Notes: a model not told the origin generated them from the letters alone. 64,000 nt of DNA from Natronolimnobius sp. AArcel1 (GCF_011043775.1 NZ_JAAKXY010000006.1:310001-374000); one strand, 5' to 3'. Counted from the first letter of the stretch, positions 45,537-54,282 are shown. Made by a program: numbers and translations.

Positions 45537-46256
45537 TTAGTACCGCTCCCAGCTGACGGTTGGTGCGACTTCCTCAGAAAGCAGTTGCGAGACGTGACAG
45601 CCGCGTTCGGCGATTTCGACGAGGTGTCCGACAGTGTCGTCGTCTGCGTCAGTCTCGAGTCGGATCGTCGCCTCGAGCGACTCAACGGGGCCATGGTCGG
45701 GTGTTGCAGCCGCTGTCACGGAAATCGCGTCGACAGCCACGTCTCGTTTTTCGGCCTGAAACCGCACACTCAGTGAAAGGCAGGCTGCGAGCCCACCGAG
45801 GAAGACATCGACCGGTGTCGGCCCGGTTTCCGTACCGCCGTAGTCGGCGGGTTCGTCGTACCGCCATGCGAAGGGACCTGCCTCGAGTCGCCCGGAGAGA
45901 CCGCTGTCGGTCGAGGCTGTCACGGTTCGGTGGGGCATTGCTGTGGAGTGTCTCGTGTCTGCATGACTCTGCTCGAGCGAATCCTGTGCGCTCGCTACGC
46001 GGTCGTCGATCACCTCGTCTGGACCTGCGATGATGCCGATCGGGGTCCCCGGCGGCACTGACGCGCCCGCGGGAATGAATTGCTCTCGGAGCACCCCGTC
46101 TGTCGGGGCGATCACCGGGCCAGTTTCGGCCGCCGTCTCGGCGGTTGCGATGGTGTCAGCAGCCGCGACCGATTCGCCTTCACTGACGAGCCACTCGAGG
46201 AGGGTTCCCTGAGCGGCGCCGGGCTCGAGTGCGGCCATTCTGAGGAGTCGGCTCAT
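45537..46256 (-). CDS. Lipoyl-like domain fused to OsmC peroxiredoxin-type protein
   Basis: A 239-residue protein. Residues 1-70 form a biotinyl/lipoyl-type barrel (AAQGTLLEWLVSEGESVAAADT, APTDGVLREQFIPAGASVPPGTPIGII), but the usual Lys of the DKA hairpin is replaced by Ala (ETAAETGP), so it cannot carry a lipoyl group there. After a linker, residues about 100-239 are an OsmC domain with the two reactive Cys in GGLAACLSLS and ERGCHVSQLL, which reduce organic hydroperoxides. The start at 46256 keeps the whole barrel. It is divergent from the korA gene. Confidence 0.8.
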   Translation of the reverse strand: MSRLLRMAALEPGAAQGTLLEWLVSEGESVAAADTIATAETAAETGPVIAPTDGVLREQFIPAGASVPPGTPIGIIAGPDEVIDDRVASAQDSLEQSHADTRHSTAMPHRTVTASTDSGLSGRLEAGPFAWRYDEPADYGGTETGPTPVDVFLGGLAACLSLSVRFQAEKRDVAVDAISVTAAATPDHGPVESLEATIRLETDADDDTVGHLVEIAERGCHVSQLLSEEVAPTVSWERY

Positions 46257-46383
46257 ATGTGGTGTATAAACGCCAATTGCAAAAATATCGTTGTTGACGT
46301 GTTCGACAGTGTTGCTGGCGCTGTTGCCGAAGACCAATATTGAAGAGTACTCATTTCCGCGGTTGTTCTATGATCAATCATCT

Positions 46384-46397
46384 GGCTTTTATAAGCC
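46384..46397. promoter_or_regulatory. Palindrome GGCTTTTATAAGCC upstream of korA
   Basis: A perfect 14-base palindrome containing a TATA-like TTTATAA, 104 bases upstream of the korA start codon and 128 bases from the OsmC start. It may be a promoter core with overlapping operator serving the divergent pair. Confidence 0.4.
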
Positions 46398-46500
46398 ACA
46401 CTCAATCCTTCACGAAAGATCCTTGGTAATCTATAGCAAAGGCTTTAGGTTTGGTAGGGCAAAATTCCGCTACGGTTGGCCACTGGCCACTGATTTACCT

Positions 46501-48405
46501 ATGAGCGACGACGAACTCATCTGGCGAATCGCAGGCGGTTCCGGAGACGGGATCGACTCGACGAGTCAGAATTTCGCGAAGGCGCTGATGCGCTCGGGGC
46601 TCAACGTGTTTACACACCGCCACTATCCATCCCGGATCCGTGGTGGCCACACATACGTTGAGATCCGTGCCGCAGAACGGGAGGTACAGTCACGGGGAGA
46701 CGGCTACAACTTCTTGCTCTCACTGGGCGACTCGTTCGCCCGGAACCCGCAGGAAGATGCCTTCTACGGGAACGAAGAGCTCAAGCCACTCTCAGAAAAC
46801 CTCGATGAACTCCGCGAAGGCGGTATCATCGTTTACGACTCGGGTCTCATCAGCGACGAAGACGTTGCTGACCTCAACCTCGAGGAACGTGCCGAGGAGA
46901 ACGGCTGGCACGTCTACCCGGTCGATCTGCGCGGCCTCGCCAAGGAACACGGCCGCGAAGTCATGCGAAACACCGCTGGTGTCGGTGTCACCGCAGCCCT
47001 GCTCGATCTCGATCTCGAGCACATCGAGGACCTGATGTCCGATGCAATGGGCGGCGACGTGCTCGAGGCAAACCTCGAGATTCTGCACGACGCCTACGAG
47101 ATGACCGAGGAGGACTTCGAGTTCGAACACGACCTGCGCGCCCCAACGGGCGACCACGACGCCGAGCAGGCGCTGCTGTCGGGTTCGAACGCAATCGCCT
47201 ACGGTGCCATCGACGCCGGCTGCCGATTCATCGCTGGCTATCCGATGACGCCGTGGACGGACGTCTTTACTATCCTCAGCCAGAACTTCCCCGACATGGG
47301 CGGAGTCTCTGAGCAGGTCGAAGACGAAATCGCCGCCGCTGCACTCGCAGTCGGTGCGAGCCACGCCGGTGTCAAGGCGATGTCCGGCTCCTCGGGTGGT
47401 GGATTCGCACTGATGAGCGAGCCACTCGGCCTCGCAGAGATGACCGAGACGCCGCTCGTGCTGGTCGAATCCATGCGCGCCGGTCCCTCGACCGGACTGC
47501 CGACCAAACCCGAGCAGTCCGACCTCGAGTTCGTGCTCTACACGAGTCAGGCAGACTCCCAGCGCGTCGTCTTCGCGCCGGGTAACATCGAAGAAGCCTA
47601 CGAGCAGACGCGACTGGCCTTCGAGATCGCCTGGGACTACCAGATTCCAGCGATCCTCATCTACGACCAGAAGCTCTCCGGTGAGAACAAAAACGTCGAT
47701 GTCGAATTCTTCGACCGCGAGGTCTCGCCTGACCTCGGCTCGACGCTCACCGAAGACGAACTTCGCGAGGCAGCCCACGACAACTCCGGGAAGTTCAAGC
47801 GCTTCAATTACGAGGACGCCGAAGACGGCGTCTCGCCGCGTTCGATCCCCGGCCAGAAAGATGGGCGCTACCTTGCGACGGGTAACGAACACTCGCCAGT
47901 CGGTCACATCAACGAGGACCCCGACAACCGCGTCGCCCAGATGGAACGTCGACTCGAGAAACTCGAGGCGATCCGGACGGAACTCGACGAGGAACGCGAG
48001 TCGACCCAGACCTACTTTGGCCCAGACGAAGCCGACTACGGCATCATCACCTGGGGCTCCTCCCAGGGCGCCGTCGAAGAGGCAATCGACCGCCTGAACG
48101 ACGACGGGCACTCGGTGAAAGGGATCAGCGTCTCCGACATGATGCCGTTCCCCGAGACAGAAGTCACGGAGTTCCTAGAGAGCGTCGACGAGGCAATGGT
48201 CGTCGAGATGAACGCCACCGGGCAGTTCCGCGGACTGATCCAGAAGGAACTGGGTCGGTACGGCGACAAGATGACCAGTCTGTTGAAATTCAACGGCAAC
48301 CCATTCGAGCCCGGCGAAGTCGTCGAGGGCTACGAGGTCAACGTTGCCGAAGAGGACCAGCAGCCAGACGCACAGGTACGAATCGAACCCGCTGCAGGTG
48401 ACTAA
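46501..48405 (+). CDS. korA: 2-oxoacid:ferredoxin oxidoreductase, gamma-alpha fusion
   Basis: A 634-residue subunit. Residues 1-190 are the gamma domain (IAGGSGDGIDSTSQNFAKAL). Residues about 210-620 are the alpha half with NAIAYGAIDAGCRFIAGYPMTPW and the Rossmann segments GTSHAGVKAMSGSSGGG-like GASHAGVKAMSGSSGGGFAL. With KorB it decarboxylates a 2-oxoacid (2-oxoglutarate or pyruvate) to an acyl-CoA and reduces ferredoxin. The haloarchaeal system has no separate delta subunit. The next gene starts 4 bases after its stop. The start at 46501 follows a long leader, whereas earlier codons in the frame are outside the domain. Confidence 0.92.
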   Translation: MSDDELIWRIAGGSGDGIDSTSQNFAKALMRSGLNVFTHRHYPSRIRGGHTYVEIRAAEREVQSRGDGYNFLLSLGDSFARNPQEDAFYGNEELKPLSENLDELREGGIIVYDSGLISDEDVADLNLEERAEENGWHVYPVDLRGLAKEHGREVMRNTAGVGVTAALLDLDLEHIEDLMSDAMGGDVLEANLEILHDAYEMTEEDFEFEHDLRAPTGDHDAEQALLSGSNAIAYGAIDAGCRFIAGYPMTPWTDVFTILSQNFPDMGGVSEQVEDEIAAAALAVGASHAGVKAMSGSSGGGFALMSEPLGLAEMTETPLVLVESMRAGPSTGLPTKPEQSDLEFVLYTSQADSQRVVFAPGNIEEAYEQTRLAFEIAWDYQIPAILIYDQKLSGENKNVDVEFFDREVSPDLGSTLTEDELREAAHDNSGKFKRFNYEDAEDGVSPRSIPGQKDGRYLATGNEHSPVGHINEDPDNRVAQMERRLEKLEAIRTELDEERESTQTYFGPDEADYGIITWGSSQGAVEEAIDRLNDDGHSVKGISVSDMMPFPETEVTEFLESVDEAMVVEMNATGQFRGLIQKELGRYGDKMTSLLKFNGNPFEPGEVVEGYEVNVAEEDQQPDAQVRIEPAAGD

Positions 48406-48408
48406 CCA

Positions 48409-49344
48409 ATGAGTGCATTCAACGCAATCGGTGAGGAGCGAGAGATCGACCGGGATGAGTTCACTCCCGGTGTCGAACCACAGCCGACCTGGTGTCCTGG
48501 CTGTGGCGACTTCGGTGTCCTGAAGTCGCTCAAGCAGGCACTCCCGGAAGTCGGCAAGAACCCAGAAGAGGTCCTGACCGTGACCGGGATCGGCTGTTCG
48601 GGCAAACTGAACAGCTATCTCGACACGTACGGCTTCCACACGATCCACGGCCGCTCGCTGCCCGTGGCCCGTGCCGCCAAACTCGCAAACCCTGAACTCG
48701 AGGTCATCGCCGCTGGCGGTGACGGTGACGGGTACGGCATCGGTGGGAACCACTTCATCCACACGGCTCGTGAGAACCACGATATGACCTATATCGTGTT
48801 CAACAACGAGATCTTCGGCCTGACGAAAGGCCAGACCTCGCCAACGAGCCCGAAGGGTCACAAATCGAAGACCCAGCCATCCGGCAGCGCGAAGACGCCG
48901 ATTCGGCCACTGTCCCAATCGCTGACCGCTGGTGCGAGCTACATCGCCCGCACGGCTGCGGTCAACCCGAACCAGGCCAAGGAGATCATCAAGGAAGCCA
49001 TCGAACACGACGGCTTCGCTCACGTTGATTTCCTCACCCAGTGTCCAACGTGGAACAAGGACGCCCGACAGTACGTCCCCTACATCGACATTCAGGAGTC
49101 CGACGACTACGACCACGATGTCAACGACCGCGCCGAAGCCGCTGAGATCATGCGCGAAACTGAGGACGTGCTCAACGAGGGCACCGTCCTGACCGGCCGG
49201 TACTACGTCGACGACGACCGACCATCCTACCAGCAGGAGAAACAGGCTGTCGGCGAAATGCCTGACGAGCCGCTCGCAGAGCGCTACTTCGACGACGACG
49301 CCGAGTGGGAACGCAGCTACGACCTGCTCGACCGACACAAGTAA
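48409..49344 (+). CDS. korB: 2-oxoacid:ferredoxin oxidoreductase, beta subunit
   Basis: A 311-residue TPP-binding subunit. It has the iron-sulfur or zinc-type motif PTWCPGCGDFGVLKSL, the CSGKLNSYL loop, the TPP signature GGDGDGYGIGGNHF and FNNEIFGLTKGQTSPTS. These match haloarchaeal KorB very well; the pyruvate-specific paralogue is similar, so the acid is uncertain. Cytosolic complex with KorA, the product of the gene 4 bases upstream. A T-rich tract at 49381-49390 after the stop may terminate the operon. Confidence 0.94.
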   Translation: MSAFNAIGEEREIDRDEFTPGVEPQPTWCPGCGDFGVLKSLKQALPEVGKNPEEVLTVTGIGCSGKLNSYLDTYGFHTIHGRSLPVARAAKLANPELEVIAAGGDGDGYGIGGNHFIHTARENHDMTYIVFNNEIFGLTKGQTSPTSPKGHKSKTQPSGSAKTPIRPLSQSLTAGASYIARTAAVNPNQAKEIIKEAIEHDGFAHVDFLTQCPTWNKDARQYVPYIDIQESDDYDHDVNDRAEAAEIMRETEDVLNEGTVLTGRYYVDDDRPSYQQEKQAVGEMPDEPLAERYFDDDAEWERSYDLLDRHK

Positions 49345-49464
49345 TCCGCGAGCGTCCCACACGGGACTCGAGAAACGGTTTCAATTTTTGGACACCCAAC
49401 CCTCGAGACGGCCGTCCCAAGGGCCGTATCACTCAGAAGTAAGAGAGTCGATGACTCGAGACGA

Positions 49465-49791
49465 TCAGGAGTGGGTATCGCGATAGCCAACGCCGCGTGC
49501 GAACAGTTTCGTGATGTAACTCAGGATGAGTAAGGTGACGATGAGCATGGCCAGTGCGTACGGATGGAAGCCATACAGCATCTCCCGGATACCGTAGCCG
49601 ACGACCAATGCACCCATCAGAAAGGTTGTCCCGCCAACCCAGCGCGAGACGAAGGCGGGATCGACATCGTCATCGTAGTTTGCGTGCAGATCCGCACGTC
49701 CCTGCAGGCCGATCTTGTACGTCCCGAGATACAGAATCAAGAGTCCACACAGCACCCAGACGGCACCGCTGATGTAGTTCGGATCGACCAT
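49465..49791 (-). CDS. Small polytopic membrane protein (DUF3784-like)
   Basis: A 108-residue protein with three hydrophobic segments: SGAVWVLCGLLILYLGTYKI, GGTTFLMGALVVGYGI and YALAMLIVTLLILSYITKLF. The central loop is acidic (NYDDDVDPAFVSRW). The length and loop recall DUF3784-like proteins. Starts at 49791 (MVDPNYIS); the 50-residue extension upstream to 49941 overlaps the lrp gene and is rejected. Divergent from lrp across a region with a palindrome, so probably controlled by it. Confidence 0.7.
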   Translation of the reverse strand: MVDPNYISGAVWVLCGLLILYLGTYKIGLQGRADLHANYDDDVDPAFVSRWVGGTTFLMGALVVGYGIREMLYGFHPYALAMLIVTLLILSYITKLFARGVGYRDTHS

Positions 49792-49864
49792 TCCGTACGC
49801 AGACTCCGGCCAGCGAGTGAATAAGTCCGACGGTTGGCTGGTGCATACGGATCGGTGACCCAAC

Positions 49865-49881
49865 CTTTTCGTATACAAAAG
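49865..49881. promoter_or_regulatory. Palindromic site between the membrane gene and lrp
   Basis: CTTTTCGTATACAAAAG has half sites CTTTT and AAAAG around the self-complementary GTATAC. It is directly beside the TATA-like GATATTTTCC of lrp (49881-49890). Likely Lrp autoregulation site. Confidence 0.5.
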
Positions 49882-49912
49882 ATATTTTCCCGTCGGAGCA
49901 AAACAGTACTGT

Positions 49913-50341
49913 ATGAGCACGCAGGCAACGGAAGATCGCATCCTCGAGGTCTTAGAAGAGGATGCCCAAGCTTCCTACTCGGAAATCGCCGATCGGGCAG
50001 GGGTATCAAAGCCGACGGTCCGGAAATACATCAACCAACTCGAGGATGAGGGCGTTATCGTCGGCTACTCGGCCGAGATCGATCCGAAGAAGCTCTCGAG
50101 TCAGACCATCGCACTCGTCGGGCTCGATGTCGCAAGCGAACGCTACGTTGAGGCGACCAAGACGCTGAAAGGACTCGAAGAGCTTGAATCGCTCTACAGT
50201 TCCAGCGGTGACCATATGCTGATGGCCGAAGTTCGAGCGGCAGACGGCGATTCACTCGGTGAGTTTATCTCTGAAACGCTTCTCGAGATTGACGGCGTTA
50301 CGGCTGCCCATCCCTCGTTTTTGCAAGAGCGACTGAAGTAA
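49913..50341 (+). CDS. lrp: Lrp/AsnC-family transcription regulator
   Basis: A 142-residue regulator. Residues 5-60 form the winged helix (EDRILEVLEEDAQASYSEIA, VSKPTVRKYINQLEDEGVI). Residues 65-140 form the RAM ligand-binding ferredoxin fold (TIALVGLDVASERYVEATK, GDHMLMAEVRAADGDSL). Members form octamers and respond to amino acids. The TATA at 49881-49890 gives a leaderless start. It faces a small membrane protein gene, and a palindrome lies between them. Confidence 0.93.
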   Translation: MSTQATEDRILEVLEEDAQASYSEIADRAGVSKPTVRKYINQLEDEGVIVGYSAEIDPKKLSSQTIALVGLDVASERYVEATKTLKGLEELESLYSSSGDHMLMAEVRAADGDSLGEFISETLLEIDGVTAAHPSFLQERLK

Positions 50342-50424
50342 CAACTCACGTTGCACTGATCGCGAGTGTGAGTATCGAGCGGGGAACTGCCCACTGACGG
50401 TCGTGTCGATGCGTGTGAACGCTT

Positions 50425-50491
50425 GTGGCCCCGGACCTCGTGCGGAGTTTCACCGCGTGGAGACATCGATCGCAAAGCGATCCGAGGCCAC
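50425..50491 (+). ncRNA. Possible structured RNA (three-way junction)
   Basis: P1 pairs GTGGCC (50425-50430) with GGCCAC (50486-50491). P2 is a nine-pair hairpin from CTCGTGCGG (50437-50445) to CCGCGTGGAG (50453-50462) with one bulge. P3 pairs GATCGC (50468-50473) with GCGATC (50477-50482) around AAA. The three helices fit one compact fold between lrp and the MFS gene. No family is recognised; it could be a small RNA, a leader element or chance in GC-rich DNA. Confidence 0.35.
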
Positions 50492-50584
50492 CTAGACCAA
50501 GTACTCGAGCGCGGAAAGCACTGACACTTGGTATCTCATGGGACCCGGTGACTATACGATTAGATGTGACGGTGTGCAGACCAG

Positions 50585-51802
50585 ATGAGCGGGGCTGAAA
50601 CAGGGACGACGCGGCGTGCCTACGCGCTCGTTATTGCGGCAACAGCCAGCTATACGTGTTTGATGTTCGTCTGGTTCTCGTTGCCAGCGTATCTCCCGAC
50701 GATTATCTCGGATGTTGGGCTGACGAGCACCCAGGCAGGGATGCTCGCTGGTGCAGTGCCGCTTACGTACATTCCGCTGGCGCTTATTTCGGGGCTTGCC
50801 GTCGACCGAATCGGTCCCGGCCGGATCATTGGGCTTGGTGTCGTGGTCTACGCTGTCGGGCAACTCGGCCGCAGCATTGCGCCTGATTTCCTCACACTGC
50901 TTGCCTGTACGCTCCTGATCGGCGTTGGCGCGACGACGATTACGTTCGGCCTGCCGAAACTCGTCTCCGTCCTCTTCCCGCCGGAGCAAACTGGCCGCCC
51001 GTCTGCGATCTATCTCGTCGGCGCGTCGGCCGGTTCAGGGTTTGTGTTCGCGATTGGCAGACCAGTCCTCGGTCCGGTACTTGGTGGCTGGCGCGAACTG
51101 TTCTTCTGGAGTGGCGTCGTTGCGCTGTGTTACGGCGTCTGCTGGCTCGCTCTTGCCGTACGTACCGGGATCGATGACGGAACTGCCGAGAGCGCCTCGT
51201 TCTCACTCGAGTCGATTCTTACGGACCTCCGAGTCGTACTTGGGCACCGCGAACTCCAGCTCGTCGTCATCATCGGAACGATGTATCTGCTGCTCAATCA
51301 CGGTCTGCAGGGCTGGCTCCCGACAGTACTCGAGTCGCGTGGGCTCTCAGCGGCACTCGCCGGACAAGCGACGAGTCTGTTTATTGGGGCGTACGTCGTC
51401 GGCGTGCTCTTGGTTCCCGAACTGGCAGACCGGTTTGCGATTCGTCGCGCTGTCTTGGTTGGCTGTGGCGCGTTCGTCGCCGTCGGGATGACGGGTGTCA
51501 TCCTCGGCGGAACCGGTGCAGTACTCGTCGCCGGCATCGTCATCACCGGACTCGGAACTGGTGGTATCTCGCCGCTCGTGCGAGCGATTCCGCCGGCACT
51601 CGAGGGAATTGGCGCGCGGTTGACCGGGACGGCAGTCGGCTTCATTTTTGCCGTCGGTGAAATTGGTGGCTTCTTCGGTCCGGTGCTCATCGGCGTGCTC
51701 CACGACGTGACGGACTCGTACGTTCCCGGTTTTGGCCTGCTCGCAGCGGGTGGGTTGGTCGTGGTGCTCGCCGGAACAGCACTCGTGTCGCTCGAGGAGT
51801 GA
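50585..51802 (+). CDS. MFS transporter (CynX/NarK-like)
   Basis: A 405-residue membrane protein with about twelve helices. The first helix follows RRAYALVIAATASYTCLMFVW, and the loop 2-3 signature is GLAVDRIGPGRIIGLG (Gx3DrxGr). The overall arrangement (12 TM, no large loops, SPLVRAIPPALEGIGARLTGTAVGF late) fits the anion/nitrate-like or cyanate-like clade, but the substrate is not certain. The TATA-like CTATACGA at 50553-50560 fits the ATG. The structured stretch at 50425-50491 lies in its leader region but upstream of the TATA. Confidence 0.83.
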   Translation: MSGAETGTTRRAYALVIAATASYTCLMFVWFSLPAYLPTIISDVGLTSTQAGMLAGAVPLTYIPLALISGLAVDRIGPGRIIGLGVVVYAVGQLGRSIAPDFLTLLACTLLIGVGATTITFGLPKLVSVLFPPEQTGRPSAIYLVGASAGSGFVFAIGRPVLGPVLGGWRELFFWSGVVALCYGVCWLALAVRTGIDDGTAESASFSLESILTDLRVVLGHRELQLVVIIGTMYLLLNHGLQGWLPTVLESRGLSAALAGQATSLFIGAYVVGVLLVPELADRFAIRRAVLVGCGAFVAVGMTGVILGGTGAVLVAGIVITGLGTGGISPLVRAIPPALEGIGARLTGTAVGFIFAVGEIGGFFGPVLIGVLHDVTDSYVPGFGLLAAGGLVVVLAGTALVSLEE

Positions 51803-51948
51803 GCCGAGATTGAGTGCTATCAGAGCTACCCGTGACTCTCACCACGCCGGTCGAGGCCCCCGTCGTTCAGACTGAAAGTCTGCGTGCTGGGCGTACGCTG
51901 GTGGCAGTCGAGGGGAGAGTTTTCACTCCAGAGTACGTACCGACTGCT

Positions 51949-52425
51949 ATGGCGGTATACGAACGCCAGACTCGAGTGCGCGCTCCACTCGAAGATGTCT
52001 GGGAGTTTCACTCGAACGTCTCCGGTCTCGAGACGCTGACACCCGATTGGCTCGGCTTGCGCGTTGAGTCTGTCGTCGGCCCTGATGGCGAGCCAGATCC
52101 TGCCGTCCTCGAGGCAGGGTCGACGATTTCGCTTTCGTTGCAGCCCTTCGGGGTTGGCCTGCGCCAACACTGGACCTCGGTAATTCGCGTCCGCGAACGA
52201 ACCAACGGGACAGCGTACTTCCGCGATACGATGGCCGACGGACCGTTCAAGACGTGGATTCACACGCACGTCTTCTATGCTGATGGCGACGAGACGATCC
52301 TTCGGGACCACGTCGAATACGAACTGCTGGGGCCACTCGATGGAGTCACTGCACCGTTCTCCATGCTCGGCTTTGAGGCCATGTTTCGCAACCGCCACCA
52401 ACAAACAAAGGCTGTACTCGAGTGA
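51949..52425 (+). CDS. SRPBCC-domain (START-like) ligand-binding protein
   Basis: A 158-residue protein with a Bet v 1/START fold: MAVYERQTRVRAPLEDVWEFHSN, GSTISLSLQPFGVGLRQHWTSVI, MADGPFKTWIHTHVFYADGDET and the C-terminal helix PFSMLGFEAMFRNRHQQTKAVLE. Such proteins bind lipids or aromatic ligands or act as cyclases. The start was moved from 51814 to 51949, since the extra 45 residues are not part of the fold. It follows the MFS gene by 146 bases and precedes the EamA exporter by 47. Confidence 0.82.
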   Translation: MAVYERQTRVRAPLEDVWEFHSNVSGLETLTPDWLGLRVESVVGPDGEPDPAVLEAGSTISLSLQPFGVGLRQHWTSVIRVRERTNGTAYFRDTMADGPFKTWIHTHVFYADGDETILRDHVEYELLGPLDGVTAPFSMLGFEAMFRNRHQQTKAVLE

Positions 52426-52472
52426 GGGCGGTTTTCGGAACACGTTTGCAGGCGACGCCGCGTTGAACGAAC

Positions 52473-53381
52473 GTGAGTCGGACTGATCTCGAGACGACGC
52501 CATACGCGGCGCTCGTGTTTGCGGTACTGGCTGCAAGTACGAGCGCGATTTTGGTCCGCTGGAGTCATGCGCCGAGTTCAGTTGCGGCGCTGTACCGCGT
52601 CGTCTTCACCATCGCACTTATCGCACCCATTGCCTTCTTTCGCTACCGCGATGCGTTCGGACAACTCTCGAGGCGAGATTTCGGATTCGCAGCCATTGCC
52701 GGGGTTGCACTGGCCATCCACTTTGCGGCCTGGTTCGAGAGCCTCAACTACACGAGCGTGGCCGCGAGTGTGACGCTTGTCCAGACACAGCCGCTGTTTG
52801 TCGCACTCGGTGCCGCGCTGGTCCTCAACGAGCGCGTCTCCCGCACGGCTGTGTTTGGAATCGTTGTCGCCATCGTCGGCGCTGGCGCGATGTCTTTTGG
52901 CGATGCCGGACAGGCACCGCTGGCGGATGCAACCTTCTATGGGAACGCGCTGGCGCTGCTTGGTGCGATTACCGTCGCCGGGTACGTCCTCGCCGGCCGG
53001 TCTATCCGCCAGCGCGTCTCACTGGTTCCGTACGTGACGGTTGTCTACACGGCGTGTGCGGCGACCTTATTCGTCCTCGTCGGTGTGCAAGGCCACGACT
53101 ACGTCGCCTATCCAGCCCACGAGTGGCTGCTCTTTCTCGCCATGGCGATCGGCCCCGGCGTCTTCGGGCACACGGTTATCAACTGGGTCTTGAAACATCT
53201 CGAGTCAGTTGTCGTCAGCGTCGCCTGGCTCGGTGAACCCGTTGGTGCGACGATTCTCGCACTGGTCTTGCTTGAGGAGATTCCGGACGCCGTTACGGTG
53301 GTTGGCGGACTCGTCGTCCTCGCAGGTATCTACATTACGACGATTGAGCGCGAGCGCCGGACCAGCGCGACAGCGCAGTGA
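52473..53381 (+). CDS. EamA-family drug/metabolite exporter
   Basis: A 302-residue membrane protein with two EamA repeats and about ten helices. The first half has AASTSAILVRWSHAPSSVAAL and LVQTQPLFVALGAALVLNE; the second half has VLKHLESVVVSVAWLGEPVGATILALVLLEE, matching the family ending. It starts with GTG at 52473 by necessity (no closer ATG in the frame). These exporters move amino acids, nucleosides or drugs; specificity unknown. Confidence 0.88.
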   Translation: MSRTDLETTPYAALVFAVLAASTSAILVRWSHAPSSVAALYRVVFTIALIAPIAFFRYRDAFGQLSRRDFGFAAIAGVALAIHFAAWFESLNYTSVAASVTLVQTQPLFVALGAALVLNERVSRTAVFGIVVAIVGAGAMSFGDAGQAPLADATFYGNALALLGAITVAGYVLAGRSIRQRVSLVPYVTVVYTACAATLFVLVGVQGHDYVAYPAHEWLLFLAMAIGPGVFGHTVINWVLKHLESVVVSVAWLGEPVGATILALVLLEEIPDAVTVVGGLVVLAGIYITTIERERRTSATAQ

Positions 53382-53415
53382 GCGGTCTTTTCTGGCCCTC
53401 TCGAGTGCCATGAGC

Positions 53416-54282
53416 CTATTCGTCGATGTCACCGTCGGCTGCTGTGTCCGTCTCTGGCTCGTGTACTGTGCGCTGGTCGGTCTCCTCGTCTGCGCGACGC
53501 TCGTCATCGGCCCCCTCGGCCGACGTATCCGTCTCGGGTTCGTGTCCCGTGCGCTGGTCGGCATCCCCATCTGAGCGGCTCTCATCATCAGCCGCGTCGT
53601 CCATCAGTTCCGTTGGATCGACCTCGAGGTCGGTGCGTGAGTCTGTCCCTGTCTCTCGCTCGCCGGTGTCGCCACCTGGAGCGCGCTCGTCGGTCGTCTT
53701 CTCGAGCGGGTCCTGCCGCTCGGGATCGGTCGTGTTCGACTCGTCGATTTCACCCATCGGGTCGACCTCCTGCGTCGGTTCCGGATCGGCAGCAGTGTGG
53801 CGGTCAGCGTCGTCTCGGCGCTCGGTGTCGTCGTCCCGCGCAGCCGCGTCTGAAATCGGCTCGTCGACGGAGTCCGTTCCGACCCCACGGTCGGACTGGC
53901 CAGCGTCGATCTCGGGATCGGTCACCGTCGATCCGACTGGCTCGCCGGGAGTGTACTCGTCGTCGTCTCGATCCGCCGTTGACCGATCGTCGTGGTCGAG
54001 ATCGTCGCCTGGGTCTGCCCGCGAGGTGACTGCCTCGGCTGGTGCTGCCGCCTCGAGTTGGATCGTGTCTGCCGTGTTATTCGCGACGGCGTCCCCGGCG
54101 ACCGGGATGGTGTCGTCGGCGCTGCCGTCCCAGTCGAACACGGCCGCGATCGTGTTGATCATCCCCGGTTCGGGGTCGACGAATGCAGTCTCGTGCTCAA
54201 TTTCTGCGACGACGCCGATTGTGTCGCCGTCGGCACTTTCGACACGCTTTCCGATATCGTCGTCAGTGAACGTCGGGCACAT
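53416..54282 (-). CDS. PRC-barrel protein with very acidic disordered tail
   Basis: A 288-residue protein. Residues 1-75 form a PRC-barrel-like domain (MCPTFTDDDIGKRVESADGDTIGVVAEIEHETAFV). The remainder is almost all Asp, Glu, Thr, Ser and Gly, hence disordered, and ends in two near-repeats (DQRTGHEPETDTSAEG; DQRTVHEPETDTAADG). PRC-barrel proteins occur in RNA processing and chromosome-partition complexes; here it may bind basic partners by its acidic tail. No membrane segment. The region downstream (53382-53415) is very short. Confidence 0.65.
   Translation of the reverse strand: MCPTFTDDDIGKRVESADGDTIGVVAEIEHETAFVDPEPGMINTIAAVFDWDGSADDTIPVAGDAVANNTADTIQLEAAAPAEAVTSRADPGDDLDHDDRSTADRDDDEYTPGEPVGSTVTDPEIDAGQSDRGVGTDSVDEPISDAAARDDDTERRDDADRHTAADPEPTQEVDPMGEIDESNTTDPERQDPLEKTTDERAPGGDTGERETGTDSRTDLEVDPTELMDDAADDESRSDGDADQRTGHEPETDTSAEGADDERRADEETDQRTVHEPETDTAADGDIDE

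Noticed and set aside
46792-48111. 439-codon minus-strand frame inside korA
   Set aside because: KorA motifs on the plus strand are clear; the other frame shows no family pattern.
48175-49362. 395-codon minus-strand frame over korB
   Set aside because: A shadow of korB, which has conserved TPP and Cys motifs.
50342-50584. tRNA gene between lrp and the MFS gene
   Set aside because: The structure lacks a T-loop GTTCRA, anticodon arm of seven-base loop and an acceptor stem of seven pairs, so it is not a tRNA.
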